Below the pieces are notes generated by a model. That model was given only the letters and a program-made list of their open reading frames with translations. It was not told where the DNA came from and did no database searches. A stretch of DNA of 64,000 nucleotides from Hasllibacter halocynthiae. Lineage in GTDB: Bacteria > Pseudomonadota > Alphaproteobacteria > Rhodobacterales > Rhodobacteraceae. Positions 23,927 to 32,284 of this stretch are shown here, one piece after another. The number at the start of each line of letters is the position of its first letter. Position 1 is the stretch's first letter. The position numbers and the translations under genes were made by a program. The DNA lies in the NCBI RefSeq assembly GCF_003003095.1, contig NZ_PVTT01000002.1:62001-126000 (forward strand), in the 5' to 3' direction.

Positions 23927-26452
23927 CTACTCGGCCGCCTGCGCCATCGCCCCCGGGGCGGCGGCGTCCGCGCGGATGCGCTCGTTGCGCGGGTCGTAGG
24001 GCGACTCCTCCGTGACCTCCGCGTCCCAGAGGTCCCGGAACATCCGCACCTTCAGCCGCGTGCCGGGCGCCGCCAGGTCGGGGCGCACGTATCCCATCGC
24101 GATCGACCGGCCGAACGCCGCCGACCACCCGCCCGAGGTCAGCCGCCCGATCCGCTCCCCGTCCAGCCAGACGCTCTCCCGGCCCCATGGGTCGGCGTCC
24201 TCCGGCCCGTCCACCAGCATCGTCACGCAGGCGAAGCGGCGGCCCAGGGCCTCCATCGCGGCCTTGCCGTGGAACTCCTTCCCGAGGTCCACGAACCGGT
24301 CCAGCCCAGCCTCCAGGGGGCTTGCGTCGCGGCCCAGCTCCGTGCCGAAGGCGCGATAGGACTTCTCCTGCCGCAGCCAGTTCTGCGCCCGCGCGCCCAC
24401 GGGCTTCATCCCATGCCGCGCGCCCGCCTCCATCAGCCGGTCCCAGAGATGGCGCCCGAACTCGACCGGATGGTGCAGCTCCCAGCCCAGCTCGCCCGTG
24501 TAGGCGACGCGCACCGCCTGCACCGGCGCCATCCCCAGCTCCAACTCCCGCATGGCAAGCCACGGGAACCGCCGGTTGCCCAGCGCGGTCGCGGGCTCGG
24601 GGTCGTCCACCAGCTCCTGCAGGATCGCGCGGCTGTTCGGACCAGCCAAGGCGAACACGCCCCACTGGTTCGTGACATCGTGGATGGCGACGTCGCCCCC
24701 GAACTCCGAGAGCCAATCCTCCGCCGCCTTGCGCAGGAAGTCCCCGTCATAGGTCTGCCACGCCCCGGCCGAGATCAGGCGGAACCGGTCCTCGCCGAGC
24801 CGCAGGATCGTGTACTCCGACCGCACCGTCCCGGCCGAGGTCAAGGCGTAGGTCAGGGCGATCCGCCCCACCTTCGGCAAGGTGTTCGTGGTGAACCGGT
24901 CGAGGAAACGCGCCGCGTCCCGTCCCCGGACCTCGTGCTTGGCGAAGGCCGACGCGTCGATCAGCCCCGCCGCATTGCGCACCGCCTCGGCCTCGGCCCG
25001 GGCGAAGGGCCACCAACCGCCCCGGCGGAAGCTGCAGGACGCCATGTCGTCGAAGCCCTCGGGCGCGTAGTAGTTCGGCCGCTCCCAGCCGCCCGCCTGC
25101 CCGAACTGCGCGCCCAGGGCCTTCTGCCGGTCATAGGCCGGGGCGGTGCGCAGGGGCCGCGCGGCGGGCCGCTCCTCGTCGGGCCAGTGGAGCTTGAGGA
25201 GGAACGGATACGCCTCCTCGTTCTTCGTGACCGCGTACTCGGTCGTCACCCAGTCCCCGAACCGGCGCGGATCGAGCGAGGCCATGTCGATCTCGGCCTC
25301 GCCGGCGTCCATGACCTGCGCGAGGTACTTCCCCGCGCCCCCCGCCGCCGTGATCCCGAACGAGAAGCCCTCGGCCAGCCACATGTTGCGCAGCCCCGGC
25401 GCGGGGCCCAGCAGGGGGTTGCCGTCCGGCGTGTAGCAGATCGGGCCGTTGAAGTCGTCCTTCAGCCCCACCTCCTCCACCGAGGGGATGCGGTGGATGA
25501 ACCCCATGTACTCCTCCTCGATCCGCTCGAGGTCCAGCGGGAAGAGGTCCGCCCGGAACCCCGCGGGGACCGCGTGCCGGAACCGCGCCGGCGCGCCGTC
25601 CTCGTAGGGGCCCAGGATCCAGCCCCCCCGCTCCTCGCGCACGTACCAGCGCGCGTCCACGTCGCGCAGCACCGGGTGCTCGGGGTTGCCGGCCTTCCGC
25701 CACGCGACGAGGGCGGGGTCGGGCTCGGTCACGACGTACTGGTGCTCGACCGGCACGGCGGGCGTCTTGATCCCCAGAAGCCGCGCGGTGCGCTGCGCGT
25801 GGTTGCCCGTGGCCGTCACGACGTGCTCGGCCGTCACCACGACCCGCTCCTCCGTAGGCACGAGGTTCCCGCCCCGCTCGGCCATCCGCGTCAGCGTCAC
25901 GCGCCATTCCGAGCCCGTCCATTCGTAGCCGTCCGCCTGCCAGCGCCGCTCGATCAGGGCGCCGCGCCGGCGCGCGCCCCTGGCCATGGCCTGCGTCACG
26001 TCCGCGGGGTTGATGTAGCCGTCCGTGGGGTGGAGGATCGCGCCCACCAGGTCCTCGGACCGCACGAGGGGGTAGCGCTCGGCGACGTCCGCGGGGGTCA
26101 GCCACTCGAAGGGCACGTCCACGTTCTCGGCCGTCGCGGCGTAGAGCATGTACTCCTCCATCCGCTCGCGCGACTGCGCCATGCGAAGGTTGCCCACCAC
26201 CGCGAAGCCGGGGTCGAGGCCGGTCTCCTCCTCCAAGGTCTTGTAGAACCGGATGCTGTAGTCGTGGATGTGGGTGCTGGCGTAGCTCATGTTGAAATAG
26301 GGCAGAAGGCCCGCGGCATGCCAGGTGCTGCCGGCGGTCAGCTCGTCCCGCTCGACCAGCATGACGTCCCAGCCCCGCTTCGCCAGGTGGTAGAGGACCG
26401 AGGCCCCGACCGCCCCGCCGCCCACGACCAGCGCCTTCACGTGCGTCCTCAT
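23927..26452 (-). CDS. FAD-dependent oxidoreductase fused to GcvT (dimethylglycine/sarcosine dehydrogenase family)
   Basis: The 841-residue enzyme has an N-terminal DAO-type FAD domain with dinucleotide-binding 'VVGGGAVGASVLYHLAKRG' (residues 9-27) and 'GSTWHAAGLLPYF', where His45 occupies the site of covalent flavin attachment in dimethylglycine dehydrogenase. A FAO-type linker follows. From about residue 450 there is a GcvT (aminomethyltransferase) folate domain with 'GPNSRAILQELV' and 'ELGWELHHPVEFGRHLWDRL'. Such enzymes oxidise N-methyl groups and hand the C1 unit to tetrahydrofolate. The exact substrate (dimethylglycine, sarcosine or related) is not fixed by sequence. A GGAGGG ribosome site supports the start. 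No partner genes are adjacent. Confidence 0.9.
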   Translation of the reverse strand: MRTHVKALVVGGGAVGASVLYHLAKRGWDVMLVERDELTAGSTWHAAGLLPYFNMSYASTHIHDYSIRFYKTLEEETGLDPGFAVVGNLRMAQSRERMEEYMLYAATAENVDVPFEWLTPADVAERYPLVRSEDLVGAILHPTDGYINPADVTQAMARGARRRGALIERRWQADGYEWTGSEWRVTLTRMAERGGNLVPTEERVVVTAEHVVTATGNHAQRTARLLGIKTPAVPVEHQYVVTEPDPALVAWRKAGNPEHPVLRDVDARWYVREERGGWILGPYEDGAPARFRHAVPAGFRADLFPLDLERIEEEYMGFIHRIPSVEEVGLKDDFNGPICYTPDGNPLLGPAPGLRNMWLAEGFSFGITAAGGAGKYLAQVMDAGEAEIDMASLDPRRFGDWVTTEYAVTKNEEAYPFLLKLHWPDEERPAARPLRTAPAYDRQKALGAQFGQAGGWERPNYYAPEGFDDMASCSFRRGGWWPFARAEAEAVRNAAGLIDASAFAKHEVRGRDAARFLDRFTTNTLPKVGRIALTYALTSAGTVRSEYTILRLGEDRFRLISAGAWQTYDGDFLRKAAEDWLSEFGGDVAIHDVTNQWGVFALAGPNSRAILQELVDDPEPATALGNRRFPWLAMRELELGMAPVQAVRVAYTGELGWELHHPVEFGRHLWDRLMEAGARHGMKPVGARAQNWLRQEKSYRAFGTELGRDASPLEAGLDRFVDLGKEFHGKAAMEALGRRFACVTMLVDGPEDADPWGRESVWLDGERIGRLTSGGWSAAFGRSIAMGYVRPDLAAPGTRLKVRMFRDLWDAEVTEESPYDPRNERIRADAAAPGAMAQAAE

Positions 26453-26891
26453 TATCTGCCCTCCGCGCAGGTCCCCGCACGGGACTATCCCCGCGGCCGC
26501 CCCGCCGGTCCATCGCCCGCGACCGCTCGCGGCGGAATGCGACAGCGTCGCGGCCCCGGGCGGCCGCGACGGGCATGCAGGACCCCCCCCGCTGGCCCTG
26601 CCGGCCCCGCAGCGGGCGCCCCCCGTCGGCACGGCCCGACCCGCCGCCCCTCGGCGCCGCTTCGGCGACCCGAGAGGGCCAAGGCGCGTCCCTCCACGGC
26701 GGCCGGTGGGCCGCGGCCGGACGCGCCGCCGGCTGGGAACGCGCCGCGGCCCTCCCATGGCTTCGGCCATGCCGCCGGACCCCTCGCCGTCGCCCCCGCC
26801 CCCGCCCCGGCCCCGGCCCCCGCCCCGGCCCCGCCCCATGGCGGGTGCGGGGCGGGTACGGGACGGGTGCGGGGCGGGTGCGGGCCGCGCG
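26453..26891. other. 439-bp gene-free stretch with low-complexity GC repeats
   Basis: This lies between the dehydrogenase start and the end of the DUF2268 gene, both on the minus strand. It must contain the dehydrogenase promoter. Beyond a ribosome site near 26458 it holds a CCCCGCC/CCCCGGC run at about 26791-26836 and the 11-bp tandem repeat listed separately. No gene is recognised. Confidence 0.45.
26841..26884. repeat. 11-bp tandem repeat, four copies
   Basis: Four consecutive units read GCGGGTGCGGG, GCGGGTACGGG, ACGGGTGCGGG and GCGGGTGCGGG. They end 7 bp before the stop codon of the DUF2268 gene on the minus strand, i.e. just downstream of it. A neighbouring pyrimidine-rich run extends the low-complexity tract to about 26791. 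Confidence 0.85.
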
Positions 26892-27527
26892 TCAGCCCCG
26901 CAGCGCGTCACGGAAGATCCCGTGCGGCGCGTCCGCCAGCGACAGCGCGGTCGCCTCGGGGTGCCGCTCCAGGTGCCGGCCTACCATGTCATAGCCCAGC
27001 GCGTAGCCGATCCAGTGGGGCGGCTCGCCCGTCCCGAAGAACCATGCCGGATGGTCGTAGCCCGCGTCCTCGAACGCGGCATCCGCCCTGGCTCGCCACG
27101 GCCCGAGGCCGCCGGGCGGCACCCGCGCCTCCCACGGCTCGGGGGGCGAGCCGTAGAGCTGCCCGACGAACCGCCCCGCCAGCCCCTCGGTCGCCAGGGC
27201 CGCGCCCAGCCGCGTGCCGTAGCCCGGGCCCGCCCATCGCAGCGCGTGGTGGACCTCGTGCGCCACCGTCCGCTCCAGCGCCTCGCCGAGATGCGCCTCC
27301 AGGTTCGGGCTGCGCATGTCGAAGCTCAGCCGGACCCGGCCGGCGGACCCGCAGAACCCCCCGAACCCGTAGCCCGGCAGCGCGCGGCTCGGGTCCGCCA
27401 CCAGCGCGAACCGGATCGGCGGCGGCTCCCGCAGGGCGGCGATCCGTCCCCACACGCCCTCCAGCGCCGCCTCGACCTCCGGCAGGATCGGCCGCACGGA
27501 CGGCGGGACCTCGTCGACGCTCCACAT
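26892..27527 (-). CDS. DUF2268-like putative Zn-dependent protease
   Basis: The 211-residue protein has an '[16 protein letters not shown]' motif in which His90, Glu91 and His94 form an HExxH zinc site. An acidic residue in '[10 protein letters not shown]', about 20 residues later, is the likely third ligand. '[20 protein letters not shown]' and '[17 protein letters not shown]' fit the DUF2268 family of predicted Zn-dependent proteases. No signal peptide is visible, so it is probably cytosolic. It is divergent from panC, with starts under 90 bp apart. Confidence 0.78.
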   Translation of the reverse strand: MWSVDEVPPSVRPILPEVEAALEGVWGRIAALREPPPIRFALVADPSRALPGYGFGGFCGSAGRVRLSFDMRSPNLEAHLGEALERTVAHEVHHALRWAGPGYGTRLGAALATEGLAGRFVGQLYGSPPEPWEARVPPGGLGPWRARADAAFEDAGYDHPAWFFGTGEPPHWIGYALGYDMVGRHLERHPEATALSLADAPHGIFRDALRG

Positions 27528-27613
27528 CCCCCGATCCTACCGGTGGCCGGGCGGGCCGGGAACCGCGTTCCCCCGTCTGGACCCTGCCCCCCGCGCCGGG
27601 CATGCCTGCGCGC

Positions 27614-28483
27614 ATGAAGATCGCCCGCGACCTCGACACGCTCCGCCCCCTCGTCGCCGGCTGGACCGCGGCGGGCGCGCGCGTCGGCCTCGTCACGACG
27701 ATGGGCGCGCTGCACGAGGGGCACATGGCCCTGATCCGCGCCGCGCGCGAAGGGTCGGACCGCGTGGTCGCCACGATCTTCGTGAACCCCACCCAGTTCG
27801 GCGAGGCCGCGGACCTCGCCTCCTATCCCCGGCGCGAGGACGCGGACCTCGCCATGCTCAGGGCCGCGGGCGTCGACGCGGCGTGGCTCCCCACGATAGA
27901 TCACATGTATCCCGGCGGCCCCGACACCTTCGTCGCAGTCCCCTCGCTCGAGGGCATCCTGATGGGCGCCACCCGGCCCGGCCACTTCCGGGGCGTCGCG
28001 ACGGCGGTCGCCAAGCTCCTGAACGGGGTCGGGCCCCACGCGGCCTGGTTCGGCGAGAAGGACTTCCAGCAGCTCGCCCTCGTCCGCAAGATGGTCCGCG
28101 ACCTGCTGATGCCGGTCGCGATCCACGGCGTGCCCACCGTGCGCGAGGGCGACGGCCTCGCCCTCTCATCGCGCAACGCGCGCCTCTCGGCCGCGGACCG
28201 CGCCGCCGCGCCCGTCCTCCACCGCGCCCTCCTCGCCGGGCGCGCCGCCGTCGAGCGGGGCGCCGCCGCCGCCGCGGCCGAGGGGGCCATGGCCCGCGTG
28301 GTCGCGTCCGAGCCGCGCGCCGCCCTCGCGTCCGCCGACTGCCGCGACGCCGCGACCCTCGCGCCGGTGGATGGCCGCCCCGCGTCCGAGGTCGTCCTCC
28401 TGCTGGCGGCCCGCTTCGGCGAGGTGCTACTGATCGACCAGATGACGGCAGAGCCGCCCACCCCCGAGGAGCCCCCCTCATGA
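27614..28483 (+). CDS. panC: Pantoate--beta-alanine ligase
   Basis: The 289-residue enzyme joins pantoate and beta-alanine using ATP, the last step to pantothenate. Class signatures are '[20 protein letters not shown]' (HIGH-type nucleotide motif), '[20 protein letters not shown]', '[17 protein letters not shown]' and '[11 protein letters not shown]' (KMSKS-like loop). A second ATG 12 bp upstream (27602) is possible, and neither has a clear Shine-Dalgarno. It overlaps panB by ATGA, indicating a coupled panC-panB operon. Confidence 0.95.
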   Translation: MKIARDLDTLRPLVAGWTAAGARVGLVTTMGALHEGHMALIRAAREGSDRVVATIFVNPTQFGEAADLASYPRREDADLAMLRAAGVDAAWLPTIDHMYPGGPDTFVAVPSLEGILMGATRPGHFRGVATAVAKLLNGVGPHAAWFGEKDFQQLALVRKMVRDLLMPVAIHGVPTVREGDGLALSSRNARLSAADRAAAPVLHRALLAGRAAVERGAAAAAAEGAMARVVASEPRAALASADCRDAATLAPVDGRPASEVVLLLAARFGEVLLIDQMTAEPPTPEEPPS

Positions 28484-29298
28484 GCACCCAGCCCGAGGAC
28501 ACGCCCAAGCGCCGGATCACCGCGCCCCAGATCGCGGCCCGCAAGGGGGGCGATCCCATCGTCGCGCTGACGAGCTACCACGCCCACACCGCCGCCCTGG
28601 CGGAGCGGCACTGCGACTTCCTCCTCGTCGGCGACAGCGTCGGCATGGTGATGCACGGGATGGAGAACACGACCGGCGTCACGCTCGAGCTGATGATCCT
28701 GCACGGCCGGGCGGTGGTGCGCGGCACCTCGCGGGCGCTGGTCGTCGTCGACATGCCCTTCGGCTCCTACGAGGAGAGCCCGGCCATCGCCTTCCGCAAT
28801 GCCACCCGCATCATGAAGGAGACCCAGTGCGGCGCCGTGAAGCTGGAGGGCGGCGCCCAGATGGCCGAGACCATCCGCTTCCTGACCGAGCGCGGCGTGC
28901 CCGTCATGGCCCATATCGGCCTGACGCCGCAGAGCACGCACGTGATGGGCGGCTTCAAGACGCAAGGAAGGGACGAGGAGACCTGGGACGCCCACGTCGC
29001 CGACGCCGTCGCGGTCGCCGAGGCCGGCGCCTTCGCGGTGGTGGTCGAGGGCGTGGTCGAGCCGCTCGCGCGGCGCATCACGGACGCGGTGCCGATCCCC
29101 ACCATCGGCATCGGCGCCTCCGCCCGGTGCGACGGCCAGATCCTCGTCCTCGAGGACATGCTCGGCCTCAACCCCTGGGTGCCGAAGTTCGTGAAGGTCT
29201 ACGGCCGCCTCGGCCCGATGATCGAGGAGGCGATCGAGGGCTACGCCCAGGACGTCCGCGCCCGCGCCTTCCCCGGCGAGGACCAAGTTTACCGATAG
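28480..29298 (+). CDS. panB: 3-methyl-2-oxobutanoate hydroxymethyltransferase
   Basis: The 272-residue (beta/alpha)8 enzyme makes ketopantoate from ketoisovalerate using methylene-tetrahydrofolate. It shows '[20 protein letters not shown]', '[20 protein letters not shown]' with the Mg2+-binding Asp, '[11 protein letters not shown]' (substrate Lys), '[20 protein letters not shown]', and '[20 protein letters not shown]'. The length is standard. A strong 8-bp stem-loop lies 15 bp after the stop. Confidence 0.96.
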   Translation: MSTQPEDTPKRRITAPQIAARKGGDPIVALTSYHAHTAALAERHCDFLLVGDSVGMVMHGMENTTGVTLELMILHGRAVVRGTSRALVVVDMPFGSYEESPAIAFRNATRIMKETQCGAVKLEGGAQMAETIRFLTERGVPVMAHIGLTPQSTHVMGGFKTQGRDEETWDAHVADAVAVAEAGAFAVVVEGVVEPLARRITDAVPIPTIGIGASARCDGQILVLEDMLGLNPWVPKFVKVYGRLGPMIEEAIEGYAQDVRARAFPGEDQVYR

Positions 29299-29312
29299 GA
29301 CACGGACTGGAT

Positions 29313-29343
29313 CGGCGGCCTCGGTGGCTGCCGCGGGCCGCCG
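29313..29343 (+). terminator. Stem-loop after panB
   Basis: A perfect 8-bp inverted repeat CGGCGGCC/GGCCGCCG with a 15-nt loop lies 15 nt beyond the panB stop. No T-run follows. The position at the end of the panCB operon and before a separately expressed lipoprotein gene supports a terminator or attenuator role. Confidence 0.4.
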
Positions 29344-29379
29344 AGCGGCGCTATGCACCTCTCCGTGAAGGAGAATCGC

Positions 29380-30173
29380 ATGCCTATGAAGTCCCCCGCC
29401 GCCTTTCTGGGCTGCCTCGCGCTCGCCGCCTGCGGCACCCATTTCGACGTGCCCCCGCGAGCGAGGCCGACCTCGCCGCCGCACGCCAGCTCTTCGCGGA
29501 GGAGCGCGCGTCGTCCCGCGCACCCGTCCCGGCCGCCGCGGCGGAGGCTCGGTTCGCGCGCGTCGTCCGCCGCGTGCGCCCCGTGGCCGAAGGCTTCTGC
29601 CTCTCGCAGATCGAGGCGCTTCCCGATCTGCGCTGCGAAGTGGCCGTCCGCCTCGACCGGACCGTCCCGGACCGCGACGCCTTCGCGCACGAGGTCGGCG
29701 GCGCGCCGGTCATCACCATGACCCTCCCGATGGCGGCCGACTTCCGGAACGACGACGAGATGGCCTTCGTCATCGGCCACGAGTACGGCCACCACGTCGC
29801 CCGGCACATCGCCAAGGGCGAGCGGCAGGCCCTGGCCGGCGCGCTGGTGCTCGGCCTGGCGGTCGCCTACGGGCAGGCCTCGGCCGACCCCTACGGCACG
29901 CAGACGGCCGCGCAGCGGCGGGCGGTCGAGGGTGCCTTCCATCTCGGGGCGGCGGTGGGCGAGCGGGCCTACAGCCAGGCCTACGAGCTCGAGGCCGATA
30001 CCCTCGGCGCCCGGATCGCGGCCGCGGCAGGCTACGACCCCGTGCGCGGCGCGCGGTTCTTCGCCCGCCCCGAACCCGTGAGCGCGCCGTCCGGACACCG
30101 TTCCTTCTGGGGCACCCACCCGCCCGACGACGTCCGGGTCGCGACGGTTATGGCGACAGCGCGGGCGGACTAG
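29380..30173 (+). pseudogene. M48 family metalloprotease lipoprotein with a frameshift after the signal peptide
   Basis: A good ribosome site (AAGGAG) leads to ATG 29380 and a lipoprotein signal 'MPMKSPAAFLGCLALAACGT' (lipobox LAAC). In the same frame the sequence soon becomes nonsense. The continuation (ASEADLAAARQLFAEE...) is in the frame one base back, starting at a C5 tract at 29452-29456. Restoring one C gives a seamless ...FDVPPASEADLAAARQ... The rest is intact and carries the M48 zinc motif 'FVIGHEYGHHVARHI', the later 'AYELEADTLGARIA' third-ligand helix, and a conserved 'HRSFWGTHPPDDVRVA' end. The lesion may be a real mutation, a phase-variable tract or a homopolymer sequencing error. 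Its stop interlocks with the convergent M8-like gene. Confidence 0.8.
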
Positions 30174-30913
30174 CCCTCCCCCACGACGCGCGGGATCGGG
30201 CGCAGCACGCGGCAGAGCTCGCAACTCCGCACGGCCTCGACCACGCCCATCAGGACGAGGGCGCGGAAGTCGGGCAGGCGGTAGGGGTCGGCGCGGGCGT
30301 AGTCCACGCGGTAGCCCAGATCCTCGAACGCGGCGAGCGAAAGCCGCGAGATCGGGCGGCTCGCCCCCGAGAGGAACCCGGTCAGGAGCTCGTCGCCCAG
30401 GACCAGCTCGCGCCAGTGCCCCTCGCGCGTGCCCGCCCCGCCGGTGTTCGCCAGGGGCGCGCCCGCGCCGTCCGCCCCCTCCAGAGCGTGCCATTCCCGG
30501 CCCGCCGCGGCCCCCGTGAACCGCGGGTCCAAGCCGCCCGACCCCTCGACGAGGCCGCGCCGCGCGAAGAGCGTGCCGAAGCCCAGGACGTGCCCCATCT
30601 CGTGCAGGATCACGTCCGAGAGGCTTCCCTCCGCCTCCAGCCGGCCCAGGTCGGCGCTGTCGAACTCCATGATCCCGGCCACGGGCCGCTCGTCCCCGGG
30701 ATGCAGGAGGGTCGGCCCGGCCTGCCCCAGCACCCCCTCCGGCCCGTCGAGCGGCGCGACCCGCGCCTCGATCCGCAGCCCGGAGAGCGGGCCCAGAGAC
30801 GTCTCCAGCACGGGAAAGGAGGTGTCGAGCAGCGCGTCCCAGCGCGCCGCCGCCGCCTTGAAGGCGTCCGTCCGGGCAGGGGTGAACGCCCCTTCGAGTC
30901 GCAGATCGATCAT
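30170..30913 (-). CDS. Leishmanolysin-like (M8-type) zinc metalloprotease
   Basis: The 247-residue protein has a 'SDVILHEMGHVLGFGTLF' zinc motif (His104, Glu105, His108) in the HExxHxxGxG form typical of metzincins. The segment after it (Gly-rich 'GREWHALEGADGAGAPLAN...') supplies a candidate third His, as in bacterial leishmanolysin homologues. The C-terminal 'ISRLSLAAFEDLGYRVDYARA' is also family-typical. No signal peptide follows the chosen ATG (30913). An alternative ATG lies at 30934, and the frame stays open to 31393 through a Cys/Pro-rich repeat. It faces the M48 gene tail-to-tail with a CTAG overlap. Confidence 0.8.
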   Translation of the reverse strand: MIDLRLEGAFTPARTDAFKAAAARWDALLDTSFPVLETSLGPLSGLRIEARVAPLDGPEGVLGQAGPTLLHPGDERPVAGIMEFDSADLGRLEAEGSLSDVILHEMGHVLGFGTLFARRGLVEGSGGLDPRFTGAAAGREWHALEGADGAGAPLANTGGAGTREGHWRELVLGDELLTGFLSGASRPISRLSLAAFEDLGYRVDYARADPYRLPDFRALVLMGVVEAVRSCELCRVLRPIPRVVGEG

Positions 30914-31787
30914 GCCCCTGCCTAGCACGTCCATGGCCCCGGCCGCAGCCCGCTCCGAAGGCCGCCCCGCCGGCCCGCGGCGGGGTTCCGCCGCACGCCG
31001 CGCCCCGCCGCCCGGCGCGGGCGCAGGGGCCGCGCATGGGGAGGCGGCCGCGCCCGGCCGCAGCCGGGCTGCGGGCCGTGCCGGCCGCGCACCGGCCCGC
31101 ATCGCGCACGAGGCGGGCCCTGCCGGCCAGCGGCGACCACCCACGGCCCCAGGGGCCCCAGGGCGCAATCCGCCACGCAGCGCCCGGCACCGCGTCCCGC
31201 CCTTCATCCATGTCGCACCGCGCCCCGCCGGCCAGCCGCACCCGCCGCATGGCGGGCCGAGTCGGGCGCATGGGGGGCCATGTCGGGCGAACGGGCCGGA
31301 CCGGGCGCATGGCGGGCCGGGCCGGCCACATGGCAGGCCGCGATCCACGGCGCGAGGGACCGAGGCGGCGCCCCGCCGATGGGCCGGACCCATCCCCGAT
31401 CGCCGCGCCCCGCCGGACGGGCGCGCAAGGCTCCGCCGCCGCCCTGCCCCGGGCCGGGAAGAAAGGCCCCGCGATGGGGGTGCTTCGTCGCCCGTGCGGG
31501 CGGCGCGGGATTCGGCCGACGCGGTTCACGGGGGCCATTGGACACCACGAACCTTGCGGGGCGGTTAACGCAGCGCGCGCAGGGTCCGGTTCCGGCGTAT
31601 CCCGTTGATCGGGAAGCGAACCCCTCACGCCGGGCGGCGCGCCTCGCCCGCCTCTCCCGGCCCCGCCGCCTTCCGCGCGACGTCGCCCCGCGACAACACC
31701 GCCACCCTTCTCGCGGCGCCGGCCCTCCCTCCCCGCGGCGGCATGGCGCAGAAGGGCCGCATGCGGAGCCGGCGACGGGGAGGGACG
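30914..31787. other. 874-bp stretch without a confident gene, repeat-bearing
   Basis: This lies between the divergent M8-like protease and the SH3-like gene. Long open frames cross it on both strands (plus strand 31036-31608; minus strand 31393 down into the protease frame), but their composition (Arg/Gly/Pro/Ala) is that of GC-driven shadows. It contains the 21-bp degenerate repeat at 31246-31341 and two short AT-richer patches near 31520-31610 (e.g. GCGGTTAACGC) that could hold the promoter for the SH3-like gene. Confidence 0.45.
31246..31341. repeat. Degenerate 21-bp tandem repeat
   Basis: Unit 1 (31246-31266) reads CGCATGGCGGGCCGAGTCGG plus G. Unit 2 (31267-31287) differs at three positions. 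An 18-bp shortened unit follows (31288-31305), then a fourth unit (31306-31326) and a partial fifth. Because the unit is seven codons, every frame stays open. On the minus strand it would read as Gly-Pro-Pro-Cys-Ala-Arg-x repeats, in frame with the protease at 30913. Confidence 0.75.
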
Positions 31788-32276
31788 ATGCGCGCGCGGA
31801 TCATCGCCCTCGTCCTCGCCCTCGTCGCGGGCACGGCGCCGGCCGAGCCGGCCGAGGGCCCCGTGACCGGCCTTCCCATGCCGCGCTTCGTCTCGCTGAA
31901 GGCGGGCGAGGCCAACGCCCGCCGCGGCCCCTCTACCGCGCATGCGGTGGACTGGGTGTTCCGCCGCGCCGGCATGCCCCTCGAGGTCGTGGCCGAGTAC
32001 GAGCACTGGCGCCGCGTGCGCGACATCGACGGCGTGGGCGGCTGGGTGCACTACGCCCTCCTCTCGGGGGTGCGGACGGCCATCGTGCTCGACGACCTCG
32101 CCGCCATGCGGACCCATCCCGGCGGCGGGCGCGAGGTCGCCCGCCTCGAGGCCGGGGTCGTCGTGCGCGTTCCCGAATGCGCGCCCGTCCATTGCCGGGT
32201 GCGGGTCGCGGGCCAGACGGGCTGGCTGCCGGCGGGTGCGCTCTGGGGGGTGCGGCCGGGCGAGACCTTCGACTGA
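31788..32276 (+). CDS. Secreted bacterial SH3-like domain protein
   Basis: The 162-residue protein has a signal peptide (MRARIIALVLALVAGTAPAE, cleavage after APA) and two SH3-like repeats. The first, 'FVSLKAGEANARRGPSTAHA...WVFRRAGMPLEVVAEYEHWRRV...GWVHYALLSG', is the classical SH3_3/SH3b pattern. The second is shorter ('GREVARLEAGVVVRVPEC... GQTGWLPAGALWGV') and contains two Cys that may pair. Such modules usually bind cell-wall or other envelope partners. GGGGAGGGACG before ATG 31788 decides the start over 31605. It is convergent with metK, 8 bp between stops. Confidence 0.85.
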   Translation: MRARIIALVLALVAGTAPAEPAEGPVTGLPMPRFVSLKAGEANARRGPSTAHAVDWVFRRAGMPLEVVAEYEHWRRVRDIDGVGGWVHYALLSGVRTAIVLDDLAAMRTHPGGGREVARLEAGVVVRVPECAPVHCRVRVAGQTGWLPAGALWGVRPGETFD

Positions 32277-32284
32277 CCGCCGCC

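Noticed and set aside
31036..31608. 190-codon Arg-rich plus-strand frame in the gap between protease and SH3 genes
   Set aside because: Extreme Arg/Gly/Pro content, repeat-derived middle, no ribosome site and no hydrophobic core. Better explained by repeat DNA.
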